54,114 nucleotides of DNA from Acetatifactor muris (lineage in GTDB: Bacteria; Bacillota; Clostridia; Lachnospirales; Lachnospiraceae), in NCBI GenBank assembly GCA_023663635.1, contig JAMPHD010000016.1:1-54114 (forward strand), in the 5' to 3' direction. Each line of letters begins with the position of its first letter. The first letter of the stretch is position 1. A program made the position numbers and the translations under genes. The notes under the pieces are model-generated. The model made no database searches, was not told where the DNA came from, and saw only the letters and a program-made list of their open reading frames with translations. Positions 46,671 to 54,114 of this stretch are shown piece after piece.

Positions 46671-47492
46671 TTAAGAAGTGGGTTTTCTGAGCGGGCATTC
46701 GGACATGGTGATCCGATCCTTTAGGACGCTAAGTCCGTTGTCCACCAGATAATCCTGCAAGATAGGGATGGACTGTGACGAGGTGGGGCCGATGATGATC
46801 TCACCCACCAGATCCGGCAGATGGAGCCCGAGACGGTCACACATCCTGTTCAGATCCAGAGGATAATATTTCTTGATGCGCTCGGTGGTCACATGATATT
46901 TGGGCTCGATGGCAAATTCGTTCATGACAAAGGGGGATACCACCAACCGAAACTCCCGCTCACTGGCGAACGAGGGATGCTTGAAAGCGGCCGACTGCAC
47001 CCAGGCCTCCTTCATGAGCGTCTGCAGCCGGACGAGATTGTCCGAGAAAGTCTCCGACTCCATGATGGCGCGGTAAAATTCCTCCACAAGAAAATGTTCC
47101 CGCATATCGTTCTGATAGTACACTTCCCGCAGCGCGATGGCCCCGCCGGTCATTTCCTGCATCAGATCTTCCTGCAGGGCAATACACACGCCCTGTCCGA
47201 AATGGCCGTACCGCTCCCATTGTGCCGCATCATCCCGATATTTGGAAAAACACGCCGCATAGGCCGAGTAATGAAATTCCTTGTCCAACTCTTTTCGAAA
47301 AAAATCGCCTGTCAGCAGAATCTTTTCCGTCTCCCGTTCCTGCTCCAGTCTCTCAATGACGGCCTTGCAGATGCCGTTGATAAACAGCCGCATTTCCGCC
47401 GCGTCGTTCATGTTCAAAATATTGTTCAGCCGCAGTTCCGCGCAGCGGATAATGCCGTCAAAAGCCGCAAAATCAGTATAATGATATAACAT
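46671..47492 (-). CDS. DUF2971 domain protein
   Basis: A 273-residue cytosolic protein. MLYHYTDFAAFDGIIRCAELRLNNILNMNDAAEM at the start and ACFSKYRDDAAQWERYGHFGQGVCIAL are the hallmarks of DUF2971, a family often found near defence or mobile genes and with unknown biochemistry. ATG 47492 is chosen because AAGAGG lies five bases upstream on the minus strand; the GTG at 47498 lies within that spacing. The last third (FAIEPKYHVTTERIKKYY, GEIIIGPTSS) matches family ends. It lies convergent with the lipoprotein gene and divergent from the deacetylase gene. Confidence 0.85.
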   Translation of the reverse strand: MLYHYTDFAAFDGIIRCAELRLNNILNMNDAAEMRLFINGICKAVIERLEQERETEKILLTGDFFRKELDKEFHYSAYAACFSKYRDDAAQWERYGHFGQGVCIALQEDLMQEMTGGAIALREVYYQNDMREHFLVEEFYRAIMESETFSDNLVRLQTLMKEAWVQSAAFKHPSFASEREFRLVVSPFVMNEFAIEPKYHVTTERIKKYYPLDLNRMCDRLGLHLPDLVGEIIIGPTSSQSIPILQDYLVDNGLSVLKDRITMSECPLRKPTS

Positions 47493-47518
47493 ATGCACCT
47501 CTTATGATCTTAAAATGC

Positions 47519-47595
47519 CCATATTCGCGGCAAGAAACGGCCGACCGGCCATCTGCCATAAATTGCGCAGCGATCTATGGTAAAGCGTCTTTATT
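47519..47595 (+). repeat. Dispersed intergenic element, copy 2
   Basis: Second copy of the element at 39869-39943, with the same core AACGGCCGACCGGCCAT and the same orientation. Here it lies between divergent genes, where promoters for both must also sit. Confidence 0.75.
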
Positions 47596-47637
47596 ATACA
47601 GCTTTGCGCCATCCAAGTCAAATACCCTGCGGGGACA

Positions 47638-47675
47638 GATCGATGGGGTTGGATCGATGGGGATGGATCAATGGG
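47638..47675 (+). repeat. 14-bp tandem repeat, three units
   Basis: GATCGATGGG occurs at 47638-47647 and 47652-47661, and as GATCAATGGG at 47666-47675, a strict 14-base period. It lies in the leader of the deacetylase gene. Confidence 0.8.
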
Positions 47676-47761
47676 AGCAAGCGCGGCCTGCGGGAATGAA
47701 CCCGCGGGCTTTTTCATATATTGTAATAAGTTTGCGTGGAATCAATGGAGAAAAATGGAAT

Positions 47762-48697
47762 ATGAATGATCTGCTGACCAAATATGTGCAGAACAGAGAG
47801 TGGCTCTCCAAACGCGCGGTCCCCACGATATGTTTTCTGGCGGCGGCTTTCCTGCTGGGCAGAGCCTTGGCGGGGGCGGTGCAGGAGAATCATTCCGCCG
47901 CGGAGGAGTACGCGCAGGTGTCGGCGAGGCCCTATGTGCAGGAAAATACAGTCTCCCTTCAGCAATCTCAGACCTGGGGACTTCTCTTCACGGAGAACTG
48001 GGGCTTGGGATTCGGGGAGTCCGGAAAGCGCCCCACCGGCAACAGTTCCGCGGAAGAACTGCTGCAATACAATGCATACTACGCGGGCAGTCAGGATGAG
48101 AAGGTGATCTATCTGACCTTTGACTGCGGGTATGAGAACGGCAACACGGAGGCCATCCTGGACGCTCTGAAGAAACACAATGTGTCCGCAACTTTCTTCG
48201 TGGTGGGACATTATCTGGAATCTGCCCCCGACATGGTCAAGCGCATGGTGACCGAGGGGCATACCGTGGGAAACCACACCTACCATCACCCGGACATGTC
48301 CAAGATCGCGGACGCCAAAGTGTTCGGAGAGGAGATGGAGGATGTGCGCAGCCTTTATCTGGAGGTGACGGGGGAGGAGATGCCCATGTATTATCGCCCG
48401 CCCCAGGGCAAGTACAGCCTCTCCAACCTGCAGATGGCCAAGGATCTGGGATATTACACCTTCTTCTGGAGTTTGGCCTATGTGGACTGGAATGTGGAAG
48501 ATCAACCCACCCATGAGGAAGCCTTTGAGAAACTGACCAAGCGCATCCACCCCGGAGCGATCGTGCTTTTACATAACACTTCCAAGACCAACGGGGAGAT
48601 CTTGGACGAACTGCTGACCAAGTGGGAGGAGATGGGATACACTTTCGGCACTCTTGAAGATCTGATCGGAGCTGACAATAATCCCAAAGATTCTTAA
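47762..48697 (+). CDS. PdaA-type polysaccharide deacetylase (delta-lactam-biosynthetic)
   Basis: A 311-residue NodB-fold protein. One N-terminal helix (about 20-38) anchors or exports it. Motif 1 is TFDCGYENGN: the first Asp is kept, but the usual second Asp, a metal ligand, is Cys (Asn in B. subtilis PdaA as I recall it). Motif 2 HTYHHPDM provides both His, motif 3 is YRPPQGKYS, and FWSLAYVDW and GAIVLLHNT complete the set. PdaA removes acetyl groups from muramic acid to make muramic delta-lactam in spore cortex, so sporulation is suggested. ATG 47762 has only a weak ribosome site. Confidence 0.88.
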   Translation: MNDLLTKYVQNREWLSKRAVPTICFLAAAFLLGRALAGAVQENHSAAEEYAQVSARPYVQENTVSLQQSQTWGLLFTENWGLGFGESGKRPTGNSSAEELLQYNAYYAGSQDEKVIYLTFDCGYENGNTEAILDALKKHNVSATFFVVGHYLESAPDMVKRMVTEGHTVGNHTYHHPDMSKIADAKVFGEEMEDVRSLYLEVTGEEMPMYYRPPQGKYSLSNLQMAKDLGYYTFFWSLAYVDWNVEDQPTHEEAFEKLTKRIHPGAIVLLHNTSKTNGEILDELLTKWEEMGYTFGTLEDLIGADNNPKDS

Positions 48698-48842
48698 AAT
48701 TTCCACATAAAGATTCTTAAAATCTCTAAATATTTGTTGCAATGCCCATTATTTTGTGATAGATTAGAGAATATTTTACAAAATGACACTATATTTTCAG
48801 ACATGGATTTCCATGCGCGACAGAAAGATGCGAGGTACGGTC

Positions 48843-50549
48843 ATGAGAAAAAATGTTTTTCTAAAATGCGTTCTGCGATACAGTCCTCTGTTCGTGGCGG
48901 AGCTTTTGCTGTCATGGCTGTTGGCGAGAGCGGTGGTAGAGGGCAACAGCCTGATCGGGACGGCGGTGGACACTCTGGTGGCCGGAGAGAAAGTGGAGTA
49001 CACTTCCTTTTTGGCAATTCTGCTGATCCTGACCGCGGCGGGCTTTGTGGCGGCGTTTTTTAAAAGCATTGCCGCGTCCGTTTTCAGCATTTTGGTACAG
49101 ACCCGCTACAAGACTTTAGTGGCGGAGAAACTGTACGGGTTGGAGTATCGTTATTTTGACGAGAACGGTTCCGCCACCGTGATCAACAAGATGAATGCGG
49201 ACATTGCGGAGGCGGACGCGCTGCTGAATGACAATCTGCCCTATATCTGCATGAACGCGGTGTCGGCGCTGACTTATGCGGTCTATGTGGGTCGGATGAA
49301 TCTGCGTCTTCTGGTGCTCATGTTGTTCTGCTATCCGGTGGTGCTTTGGATCTCCAACCGGGTGGTGAAGAAACTGACCAGTCTCAAGAAAGTACACAGG
49401 CAAAAGTCGGATCGCATCACGGAGATCGCGCAGGACTGTATGAGCGGCATTTTGGTGCTGCGCTCCTTTCAGGCGGAGGATCATTTCGGACAAAAGCTTG
49501 CCCGGGCCGCGGACGATCTGGTGGCAAATGAGGAGAAACGCACCCGCACCTCCAACAATGCCATTCTGATTCGCAGAATCCTGGGATGGATGCCCAATAT
49601 CATCTGCGCCGTCTATGCCTATGTCCTGACGGTGCAGGGGGCGATCACCTTGGGAGGACTGCTGACATTCGTGCTGATCCTGGGACGCTTTGTGGACGCC
49701 TTTGTGGGACTGCCCTTTGATGTGGTGGAGGCCGGGGAGCACTGGGTCTGCATCCGACGTGTGGAGGAGATCCTGCGGGCGAAGGACGAGGAGAGCGGCA
49801 CGGAGACTACAGACATCCCGGGGGCGGACGCGTTGGCTTTTGAACATGTTTGTTTTGCCTATCACGAGGGCACGCCCGTGCTGCGGGATCTGTCCTTTCG
49901 GATTCCGCAGGGCAGCACCGTGGCTTTCGTGGGAGATTCCGGAGGAGGAAAGAGTACGATCTTTCGGCTGCTGTGTGGGTTTTACGGCCCCGATGTAGGG
50001 GAGTATCGGCTGTATGGCAGATCCTTTGCGGAGTGGGATCTGGAGGCGGCCAGATCGCGGATTGCTCTGGTCTCCCAGAATGTATTTCTGTTTCCGGGCA
50101 GCATTCGGGCCAATGTGGCTTATGCCGATAGAAGTGCGGATGACGAGGCGGTGATGGCGGCCTGCAGGAATGCCGGCATTCATGATTTTATCATGCGTCT
50201 GCCGGATCGATATGACACGGAAGTGGGCGAGAGGGGTGTGCTGCTCTCCGGGGGTGAGCGTCAGCGCATCTCCATCGCGAGGGCTTTCCTAAAAAACGCG
50301 CCTATACTTTTGATGGACGAGCCCACCTCCGCGGTGGACGTGGAGACGGAGGGACTGATCCAACAGGCCATGGAGAGACTCTCCCAAGGCAGGACCTGCG
50401 TGATCATCGCCCACAGGCTTTCCACCGTGCGCCACGCGGATACCATCATGGTGTTAAAGGATGGCGCCATCGCGGAGAGCGGCACTCACGAGACACTTAT
50501 GGACAGAGACGGTATTTACCGATCCATGTACGGAAAGGAGGAGGCATAG
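48843..50549 (+). CDS. ABC exporter half-transporter, subunit 1
   Basis: A 568-residue fusion of six membrane helices and an ATPase domain. Walker A is GDSGGGKST, the signature LSGGERQRISIARAF, Walker B ILLMDEPTSAVD with catalytic Glu present, and the H-loop IAHRLST. GAGG lies seven bases before ATG 48843; the in-frame ATG at 48783 has no ribosome site. The next gene starts at the base after the stop, so the two halves are made together and probably form a heterodimer. The cargo cannot be told; no peptide or lantibiotic genes lie nearby. Confidence 0.9.
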   Translation: MRKNVFLKCVLRYSPLFVAELLLSWLLARAVVEGNSLIGTAVDTLVAGEKVEYTSFLAILLILTAAGFVAAFFKSIAASVFSILVQTRYKTLVAEKLYGLEYRYFDENGSATVINKMNADIAEADALLNDNLPYICMNAVSALTYAVYVGRMNLRLLVLMLFCYPVVLWISNRVVKKLTSLKKVHRQKSDRITEIAQDCMSGILVLRSFQAEDHFGQKLARAADDLVANEEKRTRTSNNAILIRRILGWMPNIICAVYAYVLTVQGAITLGGLLTFVLILGRFVDAFVGLPFDVVEAGEHWVCIRRVEEILRAKDEESGTETTDIPGADALAFEHVCFAYHEGTPVLRDLSFRIPQGSTVAFVGDSGGGKSTIFRLLCGFYGPDVGEYRLYGRSFAEWDLEAARSRIALVSQNVFLFPGSIRANVAYADRSADDEAVMAACRNAGIHDFIMRLPDRYDTEVGERGVLLSGGERQRISIARAFLKNAPILLMDEPTSAVDVETEGLIQQAMERLSQGRTCVIIAHRLSTVRHADTIMVLKDGAIAESGTHETLMDRDGIYRSMYGKEEA

Positions 50550-52256
50550 ATGAGACTGACCAAACTCTTTATCCGCACTATGAAGATCATGGGCGGACGC
50601 GCGATCGTCTATCTGGCGGGCATTTTCTTTATGAGTACCGGATGGGCCATGTTCACTGTCATGTCCTCCCTGCTCGTCAAAAATGTGGTGGATGCGGCGC
50701 AGACCGGGGATGTGAGCAGAATGCGCCGTGTGATCGTCGGAAATATTGCGGGCGGACTGATCGCCATGCTCGTCTACCGCGCCGCTGCCATTGCCTACAA
50801 TGTGGAGGCCAAGAGAGCTTATGGAAAGGTCTGCAAGATCCTGTATGCCCATGAGGTGCGCCTCCCCTATACCTATTACGAGGAACACCACAGCGGCGAT
50901 TTCATGTCCAAGCTCTCCTACGATCTGGAAAAGATGGGCAGCATCTACGGCTCCCGTCTGCGCAGGACCGTGGCGCCCATTCTGCAGGTGATCGTGTATT
51001 TGATCCCCATGCTGCTCTTAAGCCCGCAGATCACCCTCTGCCTGGTGGTCGTAAATCTCCTGATGCTGGGATTGAACGGCATTTTCATCAAACCCATGCA
51101 GCGCGTGGCCAAGGATCTGGCCGCCACCAACGGCAAAATGACCGAGAAACTTTCCAATCTGTTGCAGGGGATGGAACAGGCCAGAATGTACGCGGCCGGC
51201 AGGGAGACCGTGTCGGAATTTGTAGAGCAAAATCACATCTATGCCCGCAAGAACAGGCGCAAGATCCTCTACACCGCCTGTCTGGAGAGCGGCAACAGCG
51301 GATTTGATCTGCTCTGCGCGCTGGCTTTTCTGATGGTGGGCATTTATTTCGTGGGACAGGGCGAGACCACGCTGGGCGCGTTGGCCGCCATCTACAGTCT
51401 CTACGGCAATTTTTCCAACCAATTCCTGCAGTTGGGCAGATATCTGCCGGAACTGGTGGGCTGCCTGGCCAACGCGGAGAACATCTTTACATTCATGGAA
51501 GAACCCGAGGAGCCCGAGAGTTGGTATGCGGCGGAGAAAGGACAGGATTTGGAGGAGAATGGGCAGGATGCGGCTGCGGCTGCGAAGGGCCGGGTTGCGG
51601 CGGAGAAGGCTCCCGCCGTGTCAGTGCGGGACATTCGGTTTTCTTACAGACAGGACAAGCCTTTGCTCAAAGAATTTTCCATGCATGTGGACAAGGGGGA
51701 GAGTGTGGCCGTCACGGGTCCCTCGGGCTGCGGCAAGACCACCCTTTCCAAGCTCCTGTTGGGGCTGTATCCCATCGAGTCCGGAGAAATTCGTCTCATG
51801 GGCAGATCCTATGGCGACATGACCAATGCCGAGATCAGGCAGCAGATATCCTATGTGCCCCAAGAGCCCTATCTGTTCCGGGGCACGATTCGGGAAAATA
51901 TTTTGGTGGGAAGGACTGACGCCACGGAGGAGGAGATCGTCCGGGCCGCCAAACTGGCCTATGCCCATGATTTTATCGAAAAACTGGAAAAGGGTTATGA
52001 CACGGATGTGGGGGAGCGGGGCAATCGCCTGTCCGGGGGCCAGAGACAGAGGATCGCCATCGCCCGCGCCATCCTGAAGGAGGCGCCTCTGATCCTCTTG
52101 GACGAGGCTACCTCCGCCTTGGACAATGAATCGGAACAGTTGGTGAATCAGGCCCTGAAGGAACTGCATAGACAGAGGACCCTCCTCATGATCGCCCACA
52201 GACCCTCCACCATTGCCCTGGCGGACAGGACCCATTCAGAAGGGTTCGGGGGGTGA
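50550..52256 (+). CDS. ABC exporter half-transporter, subunit 2 (short C-terminus)
   Basis: A 568-residue partner of the preceding subunit, again six helices and an ATPase domain. Walker A is GPSGCGKTT, the signature LSGGQRQRIAIARAI, Walker B LILLDEATSALD with Glu, and the H-loop IAHRPST. An Ala-rich linker (ENGQDAAAAAKGRVAAEKA) joins the two parts. The protein stops at IALADRTHSEGFGG, about 15-20 residues earlier than most members, which continue with a VLxxGxIxExG strand. This last stretch looks like replaced sequence or a late frameshift. Both ATP sites of the pair seem functional. Confidence 0.88.
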   Translation: MRLTKLFIRTMKIMGGRAIVYLAGIFFMSTGWAMFTVMSSLLVKNVVDAAQTGDVSRMRRVIVGNIAGGLIAMLVYRAAAIAYNVEAKRAYGKVCKILYAHEVRLPYTYYEEHHSGDFMSKLSYDLEKMGSIYGSRLRRTVAPILQVIVYLIPMLLLSPQITLCLVVVNLLMLGLNGIFIKPMQRVAKDLAATNGKMTEKLSNLLQGMEQARMYAAGRETVSEFVEQNHIYARKNRRKILYTACLESGNSGFDLLCALAFLMVGIYFVGQGETTLGALAAIYSLYGNFSNQFLQLGRYLPELVGCLANAENIFTFMEEPEEPESWYAAEKGQDLEENGQDAAAAAKGRVAAEKAPAVSVRDIRFSYRQDKPLLKEFSMHVDKGESVAVTGPSGCGKTTLSKLLLGLYPIESGEIRLMGRSYGDMTNAEIRQQISYVPQEPYLFRGTIRENILVGRTDATEEEIVRAAKLAYAHDFIEKLEKGYDTDVGERGNRLSGGQRQRIAIARAILKEAPLILLDEATSALDNESEQLVNQALKELHRQRTLLMIAHRPSTIALADRTHSEGFGG

Positions 52257-52267
52257 AAGAATACCGT

Positions 52268-52296
52268 TTGACAGGGAATCATTCTACTTCTATAAT
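52268..52296 (+). promoter_or_regulatory. Perfect consensus sigma-A promoter of guaA
   Basis: TTGACA (52268-52273), exactly 17 bases, TATAAT (52291-52296). It lies 12 bases behind the exporter stop codon and about 50 bases before guaA. There is no room for a purine riboswitch. Confidence 0.92.
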
Positions 52297-52345
52297 AAGA
52301 GGAGTACAGAGATAAGTTTCCAACAAAACCTTGGAGGAGCGCGCA

Positions 52346-53887
52346 ATGGACAGAGAGATGATAGTGGTTCTGGACTTCGGAGGGCAGTACAACCAACTGA
52401 TCGCCCGCAGAGTCCGGGAGTGCAATGTGTACTGCGAGGTACATCCCTATAACATGAGCCTGACGCAATTAAAAGAAATGAACCCGAAGGGCATTATTTT
52501 CACGGGCGGACCTAACAGTGTCTACGCACAGGATTCCCCGCTCTGTGATAAGGCCATATTTGAGATGGGGATTCCCGTCTTGGGCATCTGTTACGGATCC
52601 CAACTCATGGCTCATATGTTGGGGGGCAAAGTGGCCACCGCTCCCGTCAGCGAATACGGCAGGACGGAGGTGGACGTGAACACGGATTCCGTCCTCTTCG
52701 GGGACGTGTCACCGAGGACCATCTGTTGGATGAGCCATACCGACTATATCGAGGCCGCTCCGGATGATTTTACCGTGACCGCGCATACGCCCGTGTGTCC
52801 CGTGGCTGCCATGGAATGCCCGCAGAGACAGCTCTACGCGGTGCAGTTCCACCCGGAAGTCATGCACACCAAAGAGGGCATGAAAATGCTCTCCAACTTT
52901 GTGCTTAAAGTATGCGGCTGTCAGGCGGATTGGAAGATGGATTCCTTCGTGGAGACCAATATCAGGGCTCTCCATGCAAAAGTAGGCGATGGCAAAGTGC
53001 TCTGCGCGCTGTCCGGCGGCGTGGATTCCTCCGTGGCGGCGGTCCTGTTGGCCAAGGCTGTGGGCAAACAGCTCACCTGCGTGTTCGTGGATCACGGACT
53101 GTTGCGCAAGAATGAGGGAGACGAGGTGGAGGCCGTGTTTGGTCCGGACGGTCCCTACAAGCTGAATTTTGTCCGGGTCAACGCGCAGGAACGCTTTTAC
53201 GCCAAGCTTGCGGGAGTCACCGAGCCTGAGCGGAAACGCAAGATCATCGGAGAAGAATTTATCCGTGTGTTTGAGGAGGAGGCCCAAAAGATCGGCGCGG
53301 TGGACTATCTGGTACAGGGCACCATCTATCCCGATGTCATAGAATCGGGCCTCGGCAAATCCGCGGTCATCAAATCCCATCACAATGTGGGCGGCTTGCC
53401 CGATTGTGTGGATTTCAAAGAGATCATTGAGCCCCTTCGACTGCTCTTTAAGGACGAAGTGCGCAAGGCGGGACTGGAGCTCGGAATCCCCGAGCATCTC
53501 GTCTATCGCCAGCCCTTCCCTGGCCCCGGCCTCGGCATACGCATCATCGGAGAGGTAACGGCGGAGAAAGTGAAGATCGTGCAGGACGCCGATGCCATCT
53601 ACCGCGAGGAGATCGCCAAGGCAGGTCTGGACAAAGACTTGGGCCAATACTTCGCGGCCCTGACCAACATGCGAAGCGTGGGCTGCATGGGCGACGAGAG
53701 GACCTACGACTACGCCGTGGCGCTCCGCGCAGTCACCACCAGTGACTTCATGACCGCAGAGGCCGCGCAACTTCCCTGGGAGGTCCTGGGGAAGGTCACG
53801 AACAGGATCGTAAATGAAGTTAAGGGAGTGAACCGGGTAGTGTATGACTGTACGGGGAAACCGCCCGGGACGATAGAGTTTGAGTGA
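52346..53887 (+). CDS. guaA: GMP synthase (glutamine-hydrolysing)
   Basis: A 513-residue cytosolic enzyme that aminates XMP to GMP. The N-terminal glutaminase has C82 in [11 protein letters not shown] and the His/Glu pair in VQFHPEVMH. The ATP-pyrophosphatase domain has [10 protein letters not shown], and the C-terminal dimerisation domain ends with KPPGTIEFE, the normal end. GGAGGA lies before ATG 52346; the TTG at 52331 overlaps that ribosome site. The 3' end is the known insertion target of several integrative elements, and the sequence after it changes to AT-rich. Confidence 0.97.
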   Translation: MDREMIVVLDFGGQYNQLIARRVRECNVYCEVHPYNMSLTQLKEMNPKGIIFTGGPNSVYAQDSPLCDKAIFEMGIPVLGICYGSQLMAHMLGGKVATAPVSEYGRTEVDVNTDSVLFGDVSPRTICWMSHTDYIEAAPDDFTVTAHTPVCPVAAMECPQRQLYAVQFHPEVMHTKEGMKMLSNFVLKVCGCQADWKMDSFVETNIRALHAKVGDGKVLCALSGGVDSSVAAVLLAKAVGKQLTCVFVDHGLLRKNEGDEVEAVFGPDGPYKLNFVRVNAQERFYAKLAGVTEPERKRKIIGEEFIRVFEEEAQKIGAVDYLVQGTIYPDVIESGLGKSAVIKSHHNVGGLPDCVDFKEIIEPLRLLFKDEVRKAGLELGIPEHLVYRQPFPGPGLGIRIIGEVTAEKVKIVQDADAIYREEIAKAGLDKDLGQYFAALTNMRSVGCMGDERTYDYAVALRAVTTSDFMTAEAAQLPWEVLGKVTNRIVNEVKGVNRVVYDCTGKPPGTIEFE

Positions 53888-53945
53888 TGAAATGGGCTTT
53901 TGAAACCTAGTATTTATACGGGTTGCAAGCAAATTTGTTTAAGCG

Positions 53946-53964
53946 TTGGCAACGATTTGGCAAC
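53946..53964 (+). repeat. TTGGCAAC direct repeats behind guaA (possible integrase arm sites)
   Basis: TTGGCAAC occurs at 53946-53953 and 53957-53964, 11 bases apart, one DNA turn, on the same face. They lie about 60 bases after the guaA stop. Such phased repeats resemble arm-type binding sites of tyrosine integrases. Without the other end of an element this is only suggestive. Confidence 0.35.
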
Positions 53965-54011
53965 ATTTTAGGTATCACTCGCTGAATAATTACATCAAAT
54001 GGCATAGAAAA

Positions 54012-54060
54012 ACCTTGCTGATTTTCAGGTATGGAAACTGAATATCGGCAAGGTCTTTTT
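54012..54060. terminator. Bidirectional terminator after guaA
   Basis: ACCTTGCTGAT (54012-54022) pairs with ATCGGCAAGGT (54044-54054) with one T-G pair. TTTTT follows on the right and AAAAA precedes on the left, so it serves guaA and the convergent gene. Confidence 0.85.
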
Positions 54061-54064
54061 ATGC

Positions 54065-54114
54065 TTATTTCTGCTTTTTCTTTTTAGATGTTTTCTTTTC
54101 TTCTTTTTCGATTT
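54065..54114 (-). CDS. C-terminal end of a Lys-rich protein, cut by the window edge
   Basis: On the minus strand, a frame open from the right edge ends with IEKEEKKTSKKKKQK and TAA at 54067-54065, immediately before the terminator. Only 15 residues are visible. A basic tail like this fits a DNA- or RNA-acting protein, such as a product of a mobile element next to guaA, but other proteins also end this way. Confidence 0.45.
   Translation of the reverse strand, partial: IEKEEKKTSKKKKQK

Overview
The window reads as a chromosomal segment of a Gram-positive, anaerobic Clostridia member, most likely a gut Lachnospiraceae. This is inferred from AGGAGG ribosome sites, sigma-A promoters, an S-box riboswitch ahead of metK, a PdaA-type deacetylase, LCP and CspB-type proteases, and moderately GC-rich housekeeping genes interrupted by AT-rich islands. 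No rRNA, tRNA, CRISPR array or complete IS element was seen.

Layout: (1) 1-2650 is a locus of an Rpn-type PD-(D/E)XK nuclease. One full-length gene is flanked by two partial copies that keep only the C-terminal part, and all three C-terminal parts carry an AAGGAGG plus ATG start. This is the arrangement expected of a nuclease toxin with an intragenic antitoxin and extra free-standing antitoxin copies, and it is the most interesting system here. (2) 2712-9128 is one very large secreted, membrane-anchored protein with a PL9 pectate-lyase beta-helix and an exact 424-bp internal duplication. (3) 9210-17718 is rpoB-rpoC with a dTDP-rhamnose reductase gene directly behind, away from the usual ribosomal-protein genes. 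(4) 17731-19208 is SAM riboswitch-metK. (5) 19286-21479 holds an unknown lipoprotein and a convergent membrane lipase. (6) 21756-31528 is a cell-surface polysaccharide set: phosphohexomutase, three GT2 glycosyltransferases, a polyprenyl-phosphate sugar transferase, an LCP ligase and glmS. (7) 31673-34826 is HtrA and ClpX. (8) 34836-35523 is a small AT-rich island with a truncated DUF3990 gene and its partner. (9) 35657-37912 is a metal-responsive operator, a free HMA domain and a Zn/Cd P-type ATPase. (10) 38000-39799 is an intracellular subtilase. (11) 39869-40949 is an AT-rich island with an intergenic repeat, an orphan small gene and a frameshifted gene. (12) 41194-45780 is a complete carbohydrate ABC importer. 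(13) 45901-48697 has an OB-like lipoprotein, a DUF2971 protein and a PdaA-type deacetylase. (14) 48843-52256 is a heterodimeric ABC exporter. (15) 52346-53887 is guaA, followed by a possible integration junction and the tail of a Lys-rich protein on the minus strand.

Working together: RfbD, the mutase and GlmS supply activated-sugar precursors. The glycosyltransferases and polyprenyl transferase build a glycan, and the LCP protein probably attaches it to peptidoglycan. The PL9 protein and the sugar importer suggest use of plant or dietary glycans. All functions are read from sequence motifs only; no database search was possible.
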